In this document: positions 33,619 to 42,527 of the stretch, in pieces
Layout: each line of letters starts with the position of its first letter
Position numbering within the stretch: position 1 is the stretch's first letter
NCBI RefSeq assembly: GCF_031846325.1
Contig: NZ_JAVRHZ010000004.1
Span: 1 to 64,000, forward strand
DNA length: 64,000 bases
Direction: 5' to 3'
Source of the DNA: Patiriisocius_A hiemis
GTDB lineage: Bacteria > Bacteroidota > Bacteroidia > Flavobacteriales > Flavobacteriaceae
Translations under genes and position numbers: made by a program
The notes under the pieces: model-generated
What the model was told of the DNA's origin: nothing
Seen by the model: the letters and a program-made list of their open reading frames with translations, nothing else
The model's database searches: none

Positions 33619-35805
33619 ATGTCCACATTAAGATTTCAAGCAATCAAAGAAACATTTAATCGTCCTACTATTAATGTTGATGAACCAGAAAGACGTTCGT
33701 CAATTTACGGGCATAATGTTTTTAATGAAGCAGCTATGCGCCAGTATCTAACCAAAGACTCATACAAGAGTGTGATGGATGCTATTGAGAATGGTTCAAA
33801 AATAGATAGATCTGTAGCAGACCATATCTCAACAGGGATGAAAGAATGGGCTATCTCAAAAGGAGCAACCCACTATACCCATTGGTTTCAACCATTAACA
33901 GGATCAACGGCAGAGAAGCATGATGCTTTTTTTGAAACTACCGGAGATGGATTGGCAATTGAAAAGTTTGGCGGTGGACAGTTAGTACAGCAAGAGCCAG
34001 ATGCATCTAGTTTTCCTAATGGCGGAATTCGTAATACTTTTGAAGCAAGAGGGTATACAGCTTGGGATCCAACATCACCAGCTTTTATTTATGGAACCAC
34101 ACTATGTATTCCTACCGTTTTTGTTGCGTATACAGGAGAGGCACTAGATAATAAAACACCTTTACTACGAGCACTACAATCTGTAGATCATGCTGCAACA
34201 GCAGTAGCAAAGTATTTTGATAAAAATGTATCTAAAGTAAATGCAACTTTAGGGTGGGAGCAAGAGTATTTTTTAATAGATAAATCTTTAGCAAAGTCAA
34301 GACCAGATATTAACCTCGCGGGGAGAACATTGCTAGGGCATGCTTCAGCAAAAGGACAACAATTAGATGATCACTACTTTGGTTCAATACCAACACGAGT
34401 GCTTAACTACATGCGTGATTTGGAAACCGAATGTATGTATTTAGGAATTCCTGTAAAAACTAGACACAATGAGGTGGCGCCAAATCAGTTTGAGCTAGCT
34501 CCAATTTTTGAGGAGACTAATTTAGCTGTAGATCATAACTCATTATTAATGGATGTTATGAGTAAAGTTGCAGATCGCCATAATTTTAAAGTTTTATTCC
34601 ACGAAAAACCTTTTGCAGGTATTAATGGTAGTGGAAAACACAATAATTGGTCATTGGCTACAAATACAGGAGTAAATTTATTAGGACCTGGAAGTACCCC
34701 TATGAAAAATCTTCAGTTTTTAACCTTTTTTATTAATACTATTAAAGCAGTTAATGAGTATGAAGAACTTTTAAGAGCGGCAATTGCAAGTGCAAGTAAC
34801 GACCATCGTTTAGGTGCAAACGAAGCACCACCCGCTATTATTTCAGTTTTTATTGGCTCGCAACTTACTCAAGTATTGGATGAACTTGAAAAAGTTACCA
34901 ATGGGAAGCTATCACCACAAGAAAAAACAGATTTAAAACTAAATGTAGTAGGTAAAATTCCTGAAATATTACTAGATAATACAGATAGAAATAGAACATC
35001 GCCTTTTGCATTTACAGGGAATAAATTTGAGTTTAGAGCTGTGGGATCTACGGCAAACTGTGCAAAGTCAATGACAGTTTTAAATGCTATCGTTGCAAAA
35101 CAACTTAGGGCATTTAAAGAAGAAGTAGATGCCTTAATAAAAGGTAAGAAAATGAAAAAAGACGACGCTATCTTTAACGTACTTAGAGAGTATATTAAAG
35201 ATTCTAAGCGTATTCGTTTTGAAGGAGATGGCTATGGAGAGGCGTGGGAAAAAGAAGCAAAGAAAAGAGGTTTAAGTAATAATAAAACTACTCCAGAAGC
35301 CTTAAAAGCACAAGTTTCTAAAAGAACTATAGCGTTGTATGAAGACCTTGGTATTATGAGCAAGGTTGAAATTGAAGCACGCTACGAAATTGAAGTAGAA
35401 GAATATGCAATGAGAATCCAAATTGAAGGAAGAGTACTTGGTGACATTGCAAGAAATCATGTGATTCCTACTGCTATTAAGTACCAAAATGTTTTAATTG
35501 AAAACGTGCAAGGACTTAAAGATATCTACGGAAATAAATTTAAAGATTTTGCTGGAGAGCAAATTGAGCTAATTGAAGCAATTAGTGGACACATTGCAAA
35601 AATTAACAAAGGCATTACCGATATGATCAATGCTCGTAAAAAAGCAAACAAAATTGATAATGGAGAAAAAAGAGCTTCATTATATTGTAATAAAGTAAAG
35701 CCTTATTTTGATGAGATTAGATACCACTGTGATAAGCTAGAATTATTAGTAGACGATGAGCTATGGCCATTGACTAAATACCGTGAATTATTATTTACGC
35801 GTTAA
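33619..35805 (+). CDS. glnN: type III glutamine synthetase
   Basis: 728 residues, the size of GSIII enzymes. An N-terminal GSIII domain (about 1-170) precedes the catalytic domain with GWEQEYFLID, KTRHNEVAPNQFELAPIFE, FAGINGSGKHNNWS and NRTSPFAFTGNKFEFRAVGS, which hold the metal and ATP ligands. Assimilates ammonium into glutamine. Single-gene unit closed by a strong terminator. Confidence 0.96.
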   Translation: MSTLRFQAIKETFNRPTINVDEPERRSSIYGHNVFNEAAMRQYLTKDSYKSVMDAIENGSKIDRSVADHISTGMKEWAISKGATHYTHWFQPLTGSTAEKHDAFFETTGDGLAIEKFGGGQLVQQEPDASSFPNGGIRNTFEARGYTAWDPTSPAFIYGTTLCIPTVFVAYTGEALDNKTPLLRALQSVDHAATAVAKYFDKNVSKVNATLGWEQEYFLIDKSLAKSRPDINLAGRTLLGHASAKGQQLDDHYFGSIPTRVLNYMRDLETECMYLGIPVKTRHNEVAPNQFELAPIFEETNLAVDHNSLLMDVMSKVADRHNFKVLFHEKPFAGINGSGKHNNWSLATNTGVNLLGPGSTPMKNLQFLTFFINTIKAVNEYEELLRAAIASASNDHRLGANEAPPAIISVFIGSQLTQVLDELEKVTNGKLSPQEKTDLKLNVVGKIPEILLDNTDRNRTSPFAFTGNKFEFRAVGSTANCAKSMTVLNAIVAKQLRAFKEEVDALIKGKKMKKDDAIFNVLREYIKDSKRIRFEGDGYGEAWEKEAKKRGLSNNKTTPEALKAQVSKRTIALYEDLGIMSKVEIEARYEIEVEEYAMRIQIEGRVLGDIARNHVIPTAIKYQNVLIENVQGLKDIYGNKFKDFAGEQIELIEAISGHIAKINKGITDMINARKKANKIDNGEKRASLYCNKVKPYFDEIRYHCDKLELLVDDELWPLTKYRELLFTR

Positions 35806-35820
35806 TAACTATTAAAATCT

Positions 35821-35858
35821 AAAGAAATGGCATAACCTAGTTATGCCATTTCTTTTTT
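35821..35858 (+). terminator. terminator of glnN
   Basis: Perfect 16-bp arms at 35821-35836 and 35840-35855 with a 3-nt loop (CTA), followed by a T run that leads directly into the purM -7 element. Confidence 0.9.
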
Positions 35859-35866
35859 TACCTTTG
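35859..35866 (+). promoter_or_regulatory. -7 element of purM, almost touching the start codon
   Basis: TACCTTTG, a perfect TAnnTTTG, ends 4 bp before the ATG at 35871. With a start site about 5 bp after the element, the mRNA would begin at the ATG. Confidence 0.6.
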
Positions 35867-35870
35867 TTCT

Positions 35871-37052
35871 ATGAGTCAAGAAGTTTCAAAACGATATGCC
35901 CAGCGAGGTGTTTCAGCAGGTAAAGAAGATGTACACAATGCTATTAAAAATGTAGATAAGGGATTGTTCCCAAAAGCATTTTGTAAAATAGTGCCAGACT
36001 ACCTAACGGGTAGCAAAGACCATTGTGTGATTATGCATGCTGACGGTGCAGGCACAAAATCTTCTTTAGCATATATGTATTGGAAAGAAACTGGAGACAT
36101 TTCAGTCTGGAAAGGAATTGCACAAGATGCCCTCATAATGAATATTGATGATTTATTGTGTGTGGGAGCGATAGACAATATTATGCTTTCTTCTACCATT
36201 GGAAGAAATAAGAACCTTATTCCAGGTGAAGTAATTTCGGCAATTATTAATGGTACCGAACAATTGCTGGAAGATCTGTCAAAATTTGGAGTCGAGATAT
36301 ATTCCACAGGAGGAGAAACTGCAGATGTAGGGGATTTGGTGAGAACCATTATTGTAGATTCTACCGTTACAGCAAGAATAAAGCGCAGCGAAGTCATCGA
36401 TAATGCGAATATAAAAGCAGGAGATGTTATAGTTGGCTTGTCTTCTTTTGGACAAGCAACCTATGAAACAGAATACAATGGAGGTATGGGAAGTAATGGA
36501 CTTACTTCTGCAAGACATGATGTATTTGAAAAATATTTAGCTTCTAAGTACCCTGAAAGTTTTGACCATTCAGTACCAAAAGACCTTGTGTATGCAGGAT
36601 CAAAAAAACTGACAGATACTGTAAAAGACTCTGCGCTTGATGCGGGTAAGCTAGTGCTATCACCAACAAGAACTTATGCGCCAATCATCAAAGAGATTCT
36701 AAAAAGTTACAGTAATAAAGAAATTCACGGAATGGTTCATTGTAGCGGAGGAGCACAGACAAAAATCCTCCACTTTATAGATAATCTTCATATTGTAAAA
36801 GACAATCTCTTTGATGTTCCTCCACTATTTCAATTAATTCAACAAGAAAGTGGTACAGACTGGAAAGAAATGTATCAAGTTTTTAATATGGGGCATAGAA
36901 TGGAGTTGTATGTTCCAGAGGAAGTCGCTTCAAAAATTATAGAGATCTCAAACTCTTTTAATGTGGATGCTCAGATAATTGGTAAAGTAGAATCTTCTGA
37001 AGAAAAAAAGCTAACTATAAGCTCAGAGTTTGGGACATTTATTTATTCTTAG
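35871..37052 (+). CDS. purM: AIR synthase (phosphoribosylformylglycinamidine cyclo-ligase)
   Basis: Closes the imidazole ring in purine synthesis. 393 residues, longer than the about 345 of E. coli PurM but usual for this clade. MSQEVSKRYAQRGVSAGKED, HADGAGTKSS, NIDDLLCVGA and YSTGGETADVGDLV match the PurM fold and its ATP and metal site. The start is fixed by the conserved N-terminus. Probably leaderless (see the -7 element). Confidence 0.88.
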   Translation: MSQEVSKRYAQRGVSAGKEDVHNAIKNVDKGLFPKAFCKIVPDYLTGSKDHCVIMHADGAGTKSSLAYMYWKETGDISVWKGIAQDALIMNIDDLLCVGAIDNIMLSSTIGRNKNLIPGEVISAIINGTEQLLEDLSKFGVEIYSTGGETADVGDLVRTIIVDSTVTARIKRSEVIDNANIKAGDVIVGLSSFGQATYETEYNGGMGSNGLTSARHDVFEKYLASKYPESFDHSVPKDLVYAGSKKLTDTVKDSALDAGKLVLSPTRTYAPIIKEILKSYSNKEIHGMVHCSGGAQTKILHFIDNLHIVKDNLFDVPPLFQLIQQESGTDWKEMYQVFNMGHRMELYVPEEVASKIIEISNSFNVDAQIIGKVESSEEKKLTISSEFGTFIYS

Positions 37053-37151
37053 GGATTCTCAACATCCTTTAACTTTTAATTAATGTAAGTTAAATAAAAC
37101 TAATTTTCATATTTTTACGTAAGTAATTACCTACAATTAACTAATTAAAGT

Positions 37152-37883
37152 ATGAAAACAATACTACCTAAAAAGTATAGGAACTTACTATATCTTTCAA
37201 TTTTTTTAATTTTAATTAATTTACTAGTAATATATTTTTATGATTTACAAGTAAGTAGATACGTTAGGCTTGCTTCAACAACTATTGTATTAGTATACTC
37301 ACTTTTTTATAAAGGATATAAATTTAAATTTCTTTTTGTAGCGTTATTAGCATTCTTAATAAAAGACATATTTGTCTTAGACTATGAAGACCCCTTTTCA
37401 AAAACAATGAGTTTTGTCTTTGGTAATTTTGCTTACATTCTAGTAGTATTATTGGTATTACTTAAAGTAAAATTTAAAAAGTCTACTCCCATTATATTAG
37501 TATTCGTTTTAACTTTAGTAATACTCAATGTGGTTAATGTATTTTACCTTTCAGATATCATAGTCCAAAAACTTGACAATACAACACAGTATGTTTTGTT
37601 TATGCTGCAATCTGTGCTTCTAATTTTATTAGGTTTAGTAGGTTTTTCATATAATGAACGATATGTTGGAAAAACACCTTTACTTTTTTTATACCTTGTT
37701 ATGTCAATCATTATGTGTGATTTAGCAGGGCTCGCTGCTTACTTTTTTGAGTTCCAAGTAGCGTTTTATTTTGAAAGAATTTTTTACTTGCTCTCACTTA
37801 TTTTATTATTAAACTTTTCTATTAACAGAGAAACTCAAATTTCAAATAATCTAGTACTTAAAGAAAAGGAGTTTATTCTATAA
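37152..37883 (+). CDS. multi-spanning membrane protein of unknown function
   Basis: Not recognised with confidence. 243 residues with about seven to eight hydrophobic segments and short charged loops, a topology that recalls YhhN-like lysoplasmalogenases, but no catalytic motif could be matched. The C-terminus is a short charged tail. It stands alone between purM and prfA. Confidence 0.6.
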   Translation: MKTILPKKYRNLLYLSIFLILINLLVIYFYDLQVSRYVRLASTTIVLVYSLFYKGYKFKFLFVALLAFLIKDIFVLDYEDPFSKTMSFVFGNFAYILVVLLVLLKVKFKKSTPIILVFVLTLVILNVVNVFYLSDIIVQKLDNTTQYVLFMLQSVLLILLGLVGFSYNERYVGKTPLLFLYLVMSIIMCDLAGLAAYFFEFQVAFYFERIFYLLSLILLLNFSINRETQISNNLVLKEKEFIL

Positions 37884-37971
37884 TATTCTACTTTGCTTAG
37901 ATTGAATGCTTTCTTTATTTATTGTAAATTTGAAAGCTATATTGAAACCTTCTTTCAATAGAATTTAAAGT

Positions 37972-39048
37972 ATGTTAGAGAAATTACAGATTGTAAAAAA
38001 TAGATTTGATGAGGTAAGCGACCTTATCATTCAGCCAGATATTATAAGCGACCAGAAACAATATGTTCAGCTTAATAAAGAATACAAAGATTTACGTTTG
38101 CTTATGGATAAACGTGAAGAGTATCTTTTGGCTACGGAGCGAATAGAAGAAGCAGAAGAAATTATAAAAGACGGAAGCGACGATGAGATGGTGGAGATGG
38201 CAAAAATGCAGTTAGACGAAGCTAAATCTAAAATTCCTCCGCTAGAAGAAGAAATTAAGTTTTTATTGATACCTAAAGATCCTGAAGATGCTAAAAATGC
38301 CGTAATGGAAATTAGAGCAGGAACGGGTGGTGATGAAGCTAGTATATTTGCAGGTGATTTGTTTAGAATGTACTCTAAGTATTGTGAAAGTAAAGGCTGG
38401 CGGACTAGTGTTGTGGATTTTAGCGAAGGTACAAGTGGAGGATATAAAGAAATCCAATTTGAAATAGAAGGTGATGATGTATATGGAGTTTTAAAATTTG
38501 AAGCAGGTGTACACCGTGTGCAGCGTGTGCCACAAACTGAAACACAAGGACGAGTGCACACAAGCGCTGCAACTGTCATGGTATTTCCAGAAGCCGAAGA
38601 ATTTGATGTTGAAATAGACCCTAAAGATGTTAGGATAGATTACTTTTGCTCTTCTGGACCTGGAGGACAATCTGTAAATACAACCTACTCTGCAGTACGT
38701 TTAACGCATGAGCCCACAGGATTGGTAGCACAATGTCAAGACCAGAAATCTCAGCATAAAAATAAGGAAAAGGCTTTTAAAGTGTTACGCTCACGATTAT
38801 ACGACTTGGAGCTAGCAAAAAAGCAAGCTGAAGATGCAGAAAAGCGTGGTTCTATGGTAACAAGTGGTGACCGTAGTGCAAAAATTAGAACTTATAACTA
38901 TCCGCAAGGACGTGTAACTGATCATAGAATAAACCTTACACTTTATGATTTAAGCAATATTATTGACGGAGATATCCAGAAAATAATAGATGAGTTACAG
39001 TTGGTAAGCAATACAGAAAAACTAAAAGAATCTGGAGAAACATTTTAA
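37972..39048 (+). CDS. prfA: peptide chain release factor 1
   Basis: Releases peptides at UAA and UAG. 358 residues. The GGQ hydrolysis motif is in SSGPGGQSVNTTYSA (about residue 230) and the stop-codon tripeptide PxT appears as PQT in HRVQRVPQTETQGRVH, marking RF1 rather than RF2. Followed 3 bp later by pyrF. Confidence 0.95.
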   Translation: MLEKLQIVKNRFDEVSDLIIQPDIISDQKQYVQLNKEYKDLRLLMDKREEYLLATERIEEAEEIIKDGSDDEMVEMAKMQLDEAKSKIPPLEEEIKFLLIPKDPEDAKNAVMEIRAGTGGDEASIFAGDLFRMYSKYCESKGWRTSVVDFSEGTSGGYKEIQFEIEGDDVYGVLKFEAGVHRVQRVPQTETQGRVHTSAATVMVFPEAEEFDVEIDPKDVRIDYFCSSGPGGQSVNTTYSAVRLTHEPTGLVAQCQDQKSQHKNKEKAFKVLRSRLYDLELAKKQAEDAEKRGSMVTSGDRSAKIRTYNYPQGRVTDHRINLTLYDLSNIIDGDIQKIIDELQLVSNTEKLKESGETF

Positions 39049-39051
39049 CCT

Positions 39052-39867
39052 ATGACTACCGAAAGTTTAGTTTTAGAGATTAAAAAGAAACAATCCTTTT
39101 TATGTATTGGACTAGATGTAGATTTAGATAAAATTCCAAAACATTTACTTCAGGAAGAGGATCCTATTTTTGCTTTTAATAAAGCGATTATTGATGCCAC
39201 TCATCATCTAGCTGTAGCATATAAGCCTAATACTGCTTTTTATGAAGCATACGGTATAAAAGGGTGGATGTCTCTTGAGAAAACAATTGCCTATTTAAAT
39301 AGTAATTACCCAGAAATTTTCACCATTGCAGATGCAAAAAGGGGAGATATTGGTAATACTTCAAAGATGTATGCAAAAGCTTTTTTTGAAGATTTAGGTT
39401 TCGACTCTGTTACTGTGGCTCCGTATATGGGTAAAGATTCTGTAGAGCCATTTTTGTCTTTTAAAGATAAACACACCATTCTTCTGGCCTTAACTTCTAA
39501 CCAAGGTGCTTTCGATTTTCAGACCAAAAAAGTTAATGGAGATGCACTTTATAATGAAGTATTAAGGACCTCGAAAACTTGGGAAAATGCAAAAAACTTA
39601 ATGTATGTAATTGGAGCCACTAAGGCAGAATACTTAAGTAAGATACGAGAAATTATACCAGATAGCTTTTTGTTGGTGCCTGGGGTAGGTGCTCAAGGAG
39701 GTAACCTTAAGGATGTTTGTAAATATGGAATGACAAAAAACGTGGGATTACTTATTAATTCTTCTAGAGGTATTATTTATGCTTCTTCTGAAAAAGACTT
39801 TGCTAAAGCTGCTGCTGGCAAAGCAAAGGAGTTACAATCTCAAATGCAGCAAATTCTTTCAAAATAA
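39052..39867 (+). CDS. pyrF: orotidine 5'-phosphate decarboxylase, type 2
   Basis: Last step of UMP synthesis. 271 residues, the longer type 2 form. The catalytic DxKxxD motif is in ADAKRGDIGNTS, with LCIGLDVDLDKIP at the N-terminus and LLVPGVGAQGG near the phosphate site. Co-directional with prfA (3-bp gap) and the metal-receptor gene (13-bp gap). Confidence 0.95.
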   Translation: MTTESLVLEIKKKQSFLCIGLDVDLDKIPKHLLQEEDPIFAFNKAIIDATHHLAVAYKPNTAFYEAYGIKGWMSLEKTIAYLNSNYPEIFTIADAKRGDIGNTSKMYAKAFFEDLGFDSVTVAPYMGKDSVEPFLSFKDKHTILLALTSNQGAFDFQTKKVNGDALYNEVLRTSKTWENAKNLMYVIGATKAEYLSKIREIIPDSFLLVPGVGAQGGNLKDVCKYGMTKNVGLLINSSRGIIYASSEKDFAKAAAGKAKELQSQMQQILSK

Positions 39868-39880
39868 TTTTTTATAAATA

Positions 39881-40648
39881 ATGGAGTGTGTTGATCAATT
39901 AGGAAGAAAACTACAGTTTTCGAAACCTCCTAAAAGGGTTGTCTCACTCGTTCCTTCTCAAACCGAATTACTTGTTGATATAGGTTTACGAGAAAACCTA
40001 GTTGGAGTCACAAAATTTTGTATACACCCCAAAGATTTGCGTAAGAACATTACTGTTGTGGGAGGTACAAAAAATGTAAATTACAAAAAGATTGAAGCAT
40101 TACGTCCAGATATAATTATATGTAATAAAGAGGAGAATACTAAAGAAATAGTAGAGGGTTTATCATTAATTGCACCTGTGTGGGTTAGCGATATTTATAC
40201 AATTGAACATGTTTTTGAAATGATACATAGCATAGGAGAGATATTTAATGTTTCCCAAAATGCTTCAATACTAATTGAGGGTATTAAAAGCTCCAAAGCA
40301 AGTTTTTTGAAGAATTTTCAGCCTGTTGAAAAGAGTGTCTATTATTTGATATGGAAAAACCCTTTTATGGTTGCTGGACAAGACACCTTTATTAATACTT
40401 TACTTAAACTAAACAACTACAAAAACCTTTCAGAAAAAAACTCTAGATATCCAGAGGTGTCAATTACTGATTTAAAAAAAGCAGATTTAGTTTTACTTTC
40501 TTCTGAGCCTTTTCCATTTAAAGAACAGGATATGATAAAACTAAAAAAAGAACTTAACACAGAAGTTCTTTTAGTGGATGGGGAATATTTTAGTTGGTAT
40601 GGTTCAAGACTTAAGGATAGTTTTAATTACTTTAAGTCGTTACATTAA
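39881..40648 (+). CDS. BtuF-like helical-backbone metal receptor without signal peptide
   Basis: 255 residues with the fold of type III periplasmic binding proteins: PPKRVVSLVPSQTELLVDIG, ALRPDIIICNKEENTKE and a long connecting helix. Relatives bind cobalamin, siderophores or haem for ABC importers. No signal peptide or lipobox precedes the domain, so the protein appears to be cytoplasmic, and no transporter genes are adjacent. It is convergent with the Lacal_2735-type gene (1-bp gap). Confidence 0.75.
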   Translation: MECVDQLGRKLQFSKPPKRVVSLVPSQTELLVDIGLRENLVGVTKFCIHPKDLRKNITVVGGTKNVNYKKIEALRPDIIICNKEENTKEIVEGLSLIAPVWVSDIYTIEHVFEMIHSIGEIFNVSQNASILIEGIKSSKASFLKNFQPVEKSVYYLIWKNPFMVAGQDTFINTLLKLNNYKNLSEKNSRYPEVSITDLKKADLVLLSSEPFPFKEQDMIKLKKELNTEVLLVDGEYFSWYGSRLKDSFNYFKSLH

Positions 40649-40649
40649 T

Positions 40650-40832
40650 TTATTTATCTGCATTTTTTAAAGAAAGGTATTTTATTTCATCAAAAATTTC
40701 TTTCGCTCGTTGTTGTATTCTATCACTTTCTCTTTCATCCTTTAATGCTACTTTGTAGGATTTGCGCATTAAATAAGTGTAGCGTTCTTTTAAGCGCTCC
40801 AACTTTTCTTTTGATTTAAACCATCCAAACAT
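40650..40832 (-). CDS. Lacal_2735-family small protein
   Basis: 60 residues, MFGWFKSKEKLERLKERYTY start and a highly charged helical body with no span. Matches the short flavobacterial family named Lacal_2735, function unknown. It has its own promoter element. Confidence 0.7.
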   Translation of the reverse strand: MFGWFKSKEKLERLKERYTYLMRKSYKVALKDERESDRIQQRAKEIFDEIKYLSLKNADK

Positions 40833-40850
40833 ACCTAAATTCTTACGCTA

Positions 40851-40858
40851 CAAATATA
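40851..40858 (-). promoter_or_regulatory. -7 element of the Lacal_2735-type gene
   Basis: TATATTTG on the minus strand, a perfect TAnnTTTG, 18 bp from the ATG. Confidence 0.45.
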
Positions 40859-40942
40859 TAGGCAGTATTTCTGTAATTTTATTAATGCTTGGTTAATTCT
40901 ATATTAAAGTAGATACTAAAAAGTTAATTTTTAATAATTTGA

Positions 40943-41653
40943 CTAGTCTTGTAATGCAAAAACTTGTTTTAATAGCGTAGTAGTTCTAGAAGAAACTTTT
41001 GTTCTAATTTGTTTTTCTTCAACAGCTATCATAGTGTAAACTCCTTTTAGGGCTTGATTTGTCACATAATCTGTTAAGTCTGGATTTACTTTGTTAACAA
41101 AAGGGACACTATTATATTTTGTAATAATGTTTGTCCATACCTGATCTGCACCTACTTTAGAAAAAGAATTTTGTATGACCGGATTAAATTTTGAGTACAA
41201 GGCAGAATTTGTTTTAGATTTTAAATAAGATGTGGCAGCATTATCTGGCCCAAGTAGAATATTTTTTGCATCATTAAAGGTAATGTCTTTTACAGCAGAT
41301 ACAAATATTGGTGTTGCTTCTTTTACGGCGTCCTCTGCAGCTCTATTAAGCACTTTAAGCCCTTCATCAGCAAGGCTACCAAGTCCTATGTCTCTTAAAG
41401 TTCTATCGACCTTTTGCAATTCTTGTGGGAGTAAAATTTTTACTAATTGATTTTTATAAAAACCATCTTTTTGAGTAAGCTTAGAAACTTGTTTGTCAAT
41501 TCCAAAATCTAATGCCTGTCTCAATCCATTTGCAATCATTGTAGGGTCGGTTCCAACACCTCCATTTGGTAATGAATTTACAACGTTTTGTAATTCTGCA
41601 CAGGAGAAAGTTGTAAAAATTAAAAATAAGATAGCTACTCTTTTAAAATGCAT
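40943..41653 (-). CDS. DUF4197 lipoprotein
   Basis: 236 residues. The signal MHFKRVAILFLIFTTFSC ends in a lipobox with Cys18, so it is lipid-anchored. The rest is an all-alpha DUF4197 domain (GLRQALDFGIDKQVSKLT, AVKDITFNDAKNILLG). Function unknown. Monocistronic. Confidence 0.8.
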   Translation of the reverse strand: MHFKRVAILFLIFTTFSCAELQNVVNSLPNGGVGTDPTMIANGLRQALDFGIDKQVSKLTQKDGFYKNQLVKILLPQELQKVDRTLRDIGLGSLADEGLKVLNRAAEDAVKEATPIFVSAVKDITFNDAKNILLGPDNAATSYLKSKTNSALYSKFNPVIQNSFSKVGADQVWTNIITKYNSVPFVNKVNPDLTDYVTNQALKGVYTMIAVEEKQIRTKVSSRTTTLLKQVFALQD

Positions 41654-41690
41654 GAGGTTTTGTTTTAATGTTTGATTATAAAGATAAAAA

Positions 41691-41718
41691 AAAGCCCTTG
41701 TAATAATACGAGGGCTTT
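41691..41718 (-). terminator. terminator of the zinc-ribbon-like/Nif3 unit
   Basis: Arms AAAGCCCT and AGGGCTTT, with GTA/TAC continuing the stem past one T:G pair and a 4-nt loop; T run on the minus strand. Confidence 0.8.
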
Positions 41719-41741
41719 ATATAATTTTTAAAGGGAAAAAA

Positions 41742-42524
41742 TTACTTTAATTTAGTAAATAGTTTTTCCATTTTTTCTTTTTCTTCATCAGCTAATGTAG
41801 GATCTACAAGGATACGTCCACTATGCTCATCTGTAATAATTTTTTTACGAGATGCAATTTCCATTTGTACTTGAGGTGGAATTGTAAAAAATGAACCTCC
41901 AGATGCACCACGCTCTACAGCTACAACAGCAAGACCATTTTTTACATTAGAACGAATTCTTTTGTATGCCTTAATTAGACGATCTTCTATCTTTTTTTCG
42001 AACTTTTGAGATTCTTTTATAAGTGCTTGCTCTTCTTTTTCAGTTTCTTTAAGAATTTCATCTAGTTCTCCTTGTTTATGCTTTAAATGTTCTTCTCTAG
42101 CAGTAAGGCGATCTTTAGTTTCCTCTATTGTAAGATTTTTTTGTTCAATCTGAACTTTAAATTCCTTAATGTGCTTTTCGGCAAGTTGAATCTCTAACTC
42201 TTGAAATTCTACTTCTTTACTTAAAGAATTATATTCACGATTGTTACGAACGTTATCTTGTTGTTTCGTATATTTTTTTATAAGCTCTTTAGACTCTTCA
42301 ATCTGATTCTTTTTTGCCTTAATGCTATCTTCAATAGTCTCAAGTTCAAGATTAAGCTTTTCCAGACGCTTGTTCATGCCTGCCACTTCATCTTCAAGGT
42401 CTTCCACCTCTAATGGCAGTTCTCCGCGAACATTTCTAATTTCATCAATTCTTGCATCGATTAATTGTAAATCATACAAGGCTCTTAATTTTTCTTCTAC
42501 AGTAATTTCTGTCTTTGTTGCCAT
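41742..42524 (-). CDS. coiled-coil protein of the C4 zinc-ribbon family lacking its cysteines
   Basis: 260 residues. A long antiparallel coiled coil (about 10-185) is followed by the region that normally forms a four-Cys zinc ribbon, here GASGGSFFTIPPQVQMEIAS and DEHSGRILVDP, with every zinc Cys replaced. The conserved PPQ and SGRI surroundings confirm the alignment. Relatives may bind nucleic acid; the role is unknown. It follows the Nif3-type gene by 3 bp and has a terminator. Confidence 0.85.
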   Translation of the reverse strand: MATKTEITVEEKLRALYDLQLIDARIDEIRNVRGELPLEVEDLEDEVAGMNKRLEKLNLELETIEDSIKAKKNQIEESKELIKKYTKQQDNVRNNREYNSLSKEVEFQELEIQLAEKHIKEFKVQIEQKNLTIEETKDRLTAREEHLKHKQGELDEILKETEKEEQALIKESQKFEKKIEDRLIKAYKRIRSNVKNGLAVVAVERGASGGSFFTIPPQVQMEIASRKKIITDEHSGRILVDPTLADEEKEKMEKLFTKLK

Positions 42525-42527
42525 ACG

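Noticed and set aside
38067..38579. 170-residue minus-strand frame
   Set aside because: Lies entirely inside prfA in another frame and is low-complexity Ser-rich, typical of an antisense shadow.
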